A DNA stretch of 64,000 bases, taken from the NCBI GenBank assembly GCA_964370825.1, contig CAYJKY010000005.1:32432-96431 (forward strand). Reading direction: 5' to 3'. A model generated the notes under the pieces. It searched no databases, had not been told where the DNA came from, and saw only the letters and a list, made by a program, of their open reading frames with translations. Of this stretch, positions 61,985-64,000 are shown one piece after another. Within the stretch, counting starts at the first letter, position 1. Each line of letters starts with the position of its first letter. This DNA is from CAYJBH01 sp964370825. GTDB taxonomy: Bacteria > Bacillota > Clostridia > Oscillospirales > Ruminococcaceae. A program made the position numbers and the translations under genes.

Positions 61985-62767
61985 CTATGCGAAAAGCAAC
62001 AAGCTTATTGCCATGACTCCCATCCCTGCGACAAAACCATATATGGAATTGTGGTGCTCGCCATACTCTCTTGCGGTTGGCAAAAGCTCATCTATAGATA
62101 TAAACACCATTATCCCGGCAACCGAAGCGAATACCGCACCAAATAGCACATCGCTCATAACAGGCATTAATATCAACCAACCTATAAGTGCGCCGATAGG
62201 CTCGGCAAGGCCGGATAAAAACGAATACAGGAAAGCCTTTTTCTTAGAACCTGTTGCCTGATAAATCGGTACCGAAACGGCAATGCCTTCCGGTATGTTA
62301 TGCATTGCAATCGCAACAACTATGGGAATAGCAACAGCGGGTTCCTGTAATGCGGATATAAAAGTCGCCAGCCCCTCGGGGAAATTATGAATAGCAATTG
62401 CGAGTGCAGTAAACACGCCCATCCTCATCAACTTATTTTTGTTATCTCCGTCGATGGTCTTGACCTCATGAGGATTTTTGTCTTCGGGGATTAATTTATC
62501 AATAAGTGCTATTAGCAAAATTCCGGCAAAAAAGAACACGACGGTAAGAAGATACCCTTCCCTTTCACCAAGTTCGGCCGACAGCGAATCCCTTGCCTTA
62601 ACAAAAATCTCCACCATGGACACATATATCATTATTCCGGCAGAAAATCCAAGACTTATTGATAAGAACTTTTTGTTATCGGATTTAGAAAAAAAGGCTA
62701 TTAAACTGCCTATTCCGGTCGATAATCCGGCAAAAAGCGTAAAGCAAAATGCAATAAAAATGTCCAA
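61985..62767 (-). CDS. ZIP-family metal transporter (ZupT-like)
   Basis: 260 residues from TTG 62767, chosen because GGGAGGG lies eight bases upstream and the following sequence (DIFIAFCFTLFAGLSTGIG) is the usual N-terminus. An ATG at 62791 lies upstream of that site. Eight helices with the two metal-binding motifs HNFPEGLATF and HNIPEGIAVSV. It imports zinc or other divalent metals. A cytosolic loop (about 100-120) is short and acidic. Confidence 0.87.
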   Translation of the reverse strand: MDIFIAFCFTLFAGLSTGIGSLIAFFSKSDNKKFLSISLGFSAGIMIYVSMVEIFVKARDSLSAELGEREGYLLTVVFFFAGILLIALIDKLIPEDKNPHEVKTIDGDNKNKLMRMGVFTALAIAIHNFPEGLATFISALQEPAVAIPIVVAIAMHNIPEGIAVSVPIYQATGSKKKAFLYSFLSGLAEPIGALIGWLILMPVMSDVLFGAVFASVAGIMVFISIDELLPTAREYGEHHNSIYGFVAGMGVMAISLLLFA

Positions 62768-62863
62768 AAAATCACCCTCCCACAGCATCACATAACATCC
62801 AAATCAACCTCTACGAAAGTTAGGGAACAAAACCGGCTTTGGTCGTATTCAACTACCTTACAC

Positions 62864-62893
62864 AGTGTATGCGATGGCGGATATTTCTGTCAA
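62864..62893 (-). promoter_or_regulatory. ZIP-pyrE promoter, proximal
   Basis: TTGACA (62893-62888), spacer 18, TACACT (62869-62864) on the minus strand. A second promoter lies about 40 bases upstream. Confidence 0.55.
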
Positions 62894-62904
62894 TCCATAT
62901 TTTA

Positions 62905-62933
62905 AGTATAGTTTAGCTTGCCATAAATGTCAA
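62905..62933 (-). promoter_or_regulatory. ZIP-pyrE promoter, distal
   Basis: TTGACA (62933-62928), spacer 17, TATACT (62910-62905) on the minus strand. Consensus -35 and near-consensus -10. Confidence 0.75.
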
Positions 62934-63017
62934 TTATGATATCTATCAAATTTTAACCTTATAATATATGATTTATTGTATAACTGCCTTTAATTCCACA
63001 CATTATATGTTGTTATG

Positions 63018-63923
63018 TTACCCAACCTGAAAAGTGTGAGTTTTCACATAATTTTGTGTATCGGTATAAAAATTATTATCATCGGAAAAGTATATCGTCA
63101 CAAAGTAATCGTTATTATCTGTGAATAGATCAAAGCTGTAATTCTCACCATCAAGCAGTTCTACAGGAAGCATATATCCTTCGCTTTCCAAAGAGCCGCT
63201 TGCATAGTAGGCGGTATAACGCCCCATTCCATCCATATGTAAGTTTGCCGTTGTCTCATCACCGTCTACATGCCATATACCTGCGGTTTTATAAAGTGCT
63301 TTGCTGACTTCAATCGGATCGTTAGCCGAAGAAGTTGTATAGTAGTAATCACTCCCCTTATATGACGAGTTTATAGGAAATTCAATTCCACTCATGTCGG
63401 TAGGTATTAACTGCTGTAGCCCATTCATGGTGTAGTAGACCTCGGTGACATCAAAATTATTTAAAATTGTTACATACAGCGAGTCCATCATAAACCAGTT
63501 TAGGCTCACATTGTCATAAAAGAAAAATTCCTCCTTTTGAGGATCTTCACCGAGACCGGCTATCAAAAATGAGTCTGTCGACCAATCCACATTTGCAACA
63601 CCGTTTCCGATAGAGGTGGTGTTAATATCAAATGATAAGCCGGTAAGCTCGCTCAAGCCTTCTGCAAGCATTTCTATTGTAAGCTCGCCTTGATAGTCTA
63701 AGCTGTATTCATCTATTCCGGATGCATTGTTTGAAAAAACTGCATACAAGGTAGCACTATTAGATGCCTTTTCATTCAGCACATTATTTTCGTTACCGGT
63801 TTGGTTGTTGTTGGCCGCCTGTTCGGTCTGCGGTATGGTAGGTTGAATAGTTGGCTGTTCGGAACAGGATGCAAACACCATGGTCAATAAACATGATAAC
63901 AGCAGTACAAATATTTTTTTCAT
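63018..63923 (-). CDS. GerMN-domain lipoprotein
   Basis: 301 residues. A lipoprotein signal (LLLSCLLTMVFASC, cysteine near 20) and an asparagine/glutamine-rich linker lead into a GerMN-like domain (about 55-170): LTIEMLAEGLSELTGLSF, NGVANVDWS, and LYVTILNNFDVTEVYYTMNG. The C-terminal half (180-301) is a separate beta-rich region. GerMN proteins act in spore germination or cell-envelope function. GGAGGTAAG precedes the start. Confidence 0.72.
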   Translation of the reverse strand: MKKIFVLLLSCLLTMVFASCSEQPTIQPTIPQTEQAANNNQTGNENNVLNEKASNSATLYAVFSNNASGIDEYSLDYQGELTIEMLAEGLSELTGLSFDINTTSIGNGVANVDWSTDSFLIAGLGEDPQKEEFFFYDNVSLNWFMMDSLYVTILNNFDVTEVYYTMNGLQQLIPTDMSGIEFPINSSYKGSDYYYTTSSANDPIEVSKALYKTAGIWHVDGDETTANLHMDGMGRYTAYYASGSLESEGYMLPVELLDGENYSFDLFTDNNDYFVTIYFSDDNNFYTDTQNYVKTHTFQVG

Positions 63924-64000
63924 ATCTTACCTCCATAAATTTTTCTTCGTATTGTTAAGTTAAATGAAAATTGAGACACAAACCATTTTGTGATAAAATG

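Noticed and set aside
1..64000. CRISPR array or complete prophage
   Set aside because: No regularly spaced direct repeats, cas genes, or phage structural, integrase or lysis genes were seen.

Overview
The window looks like chromosome of an anaerobic, spore-forming member of the Clostridia, most likely Oscillospirales/Ruminococcaceae-like. The evidence is a spoIIAA-spoIIAB-sigF operon, a Gram-positive PolC, a SCIFF peptide with its radical SAM maturase, a bacterial RNase P RNA, dockerin-like and GLUG surface modules, and moderately low GC. The species cannot be named from sequence alone.

Layout. 1-11.3 kb (minus strand) is a surface polysaccharide locus. capE-capF-capG make UDP-L-FucNAc, followed by a GT4 transferase, a GT2 transferase with a DUF2304 partner, an MBOAT acyltransferase with an SGNH-like partner, a CapD-type dehydratase, a priming sugar-phosphate transferase, a CPBP protease and the start of a probable tadA. 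11.3-19.5 kb (minus) is a compact run lon-ysxC-lysA-methyltransferase-aminotransferase-phenylacetate CoA ligase-ACT protein. 19.6-24.9 kb is accessory: an APH/kinase fusion, a decayed tRNA-like transcription unit, a receiver-only response regulator, a secreted GLUG/dockerin-like protein, IS debris and tRNA-Leu. Two copies of a tRNA 3' flank bracket the part from 21.3 to 24.8 kb. 24.9-29.9 kb (minus) holds rpmB, the sigF operon, a TIGR04086-like protein, yajC, tgt and queA. 29.9-33.9 kb (plus) is asd-dapA-dapB-capA-like, divergent from queA. 34-38.5 kb has tRNA-Pro, a hairpin-rich non-coding stretch, a DUF3604 protein and a YfcC-like carrier. 38.5-49.7 kb (minus) has a Na+/H+ antiporter and the housekeeping run pyrH-frr-uppS-cdsA-dxr-rseP-ispG-polC. 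49.7-52 kb has scfB, scfA, rnpB and a TM2 protein. 52-64 kb mixes gdhA, a fused MalF/MalG-like permease, lipoproteins, two TIM-barrel isomerases, a Gfo/Idh/MocA oxidoreductase, citrate synthase, pyrE, a ZIP transporter and a GerMN-like lipoprotein.

How the genes work together. asd, dapA, dapB and lysA are four steps of lysine/diaminopimelate synthesis, split over two loci. dxr and ispG are MEP-pathway steps, and uppS and cdsA feed cell-envelope lipid carriers, next to the polysaccharide locus that would use undecaprenyl phosphate. tgt and queA make queuosine in tRNA.

Most unusual points. PolC lacks its proofreading exonuclease domain. A diverged leader element occurs upstream of both tgt and the ACT gene. 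A sugar ABC permease pair is fused into one protein with no other transporter parts nearby. An APH domain is fused to a kinase-like domain. The stretch behind tRNA-Pro carries a second, decayed tRNA end with a homologous terminator. No CRISPR array, complete prophage or intact transposon was seen.
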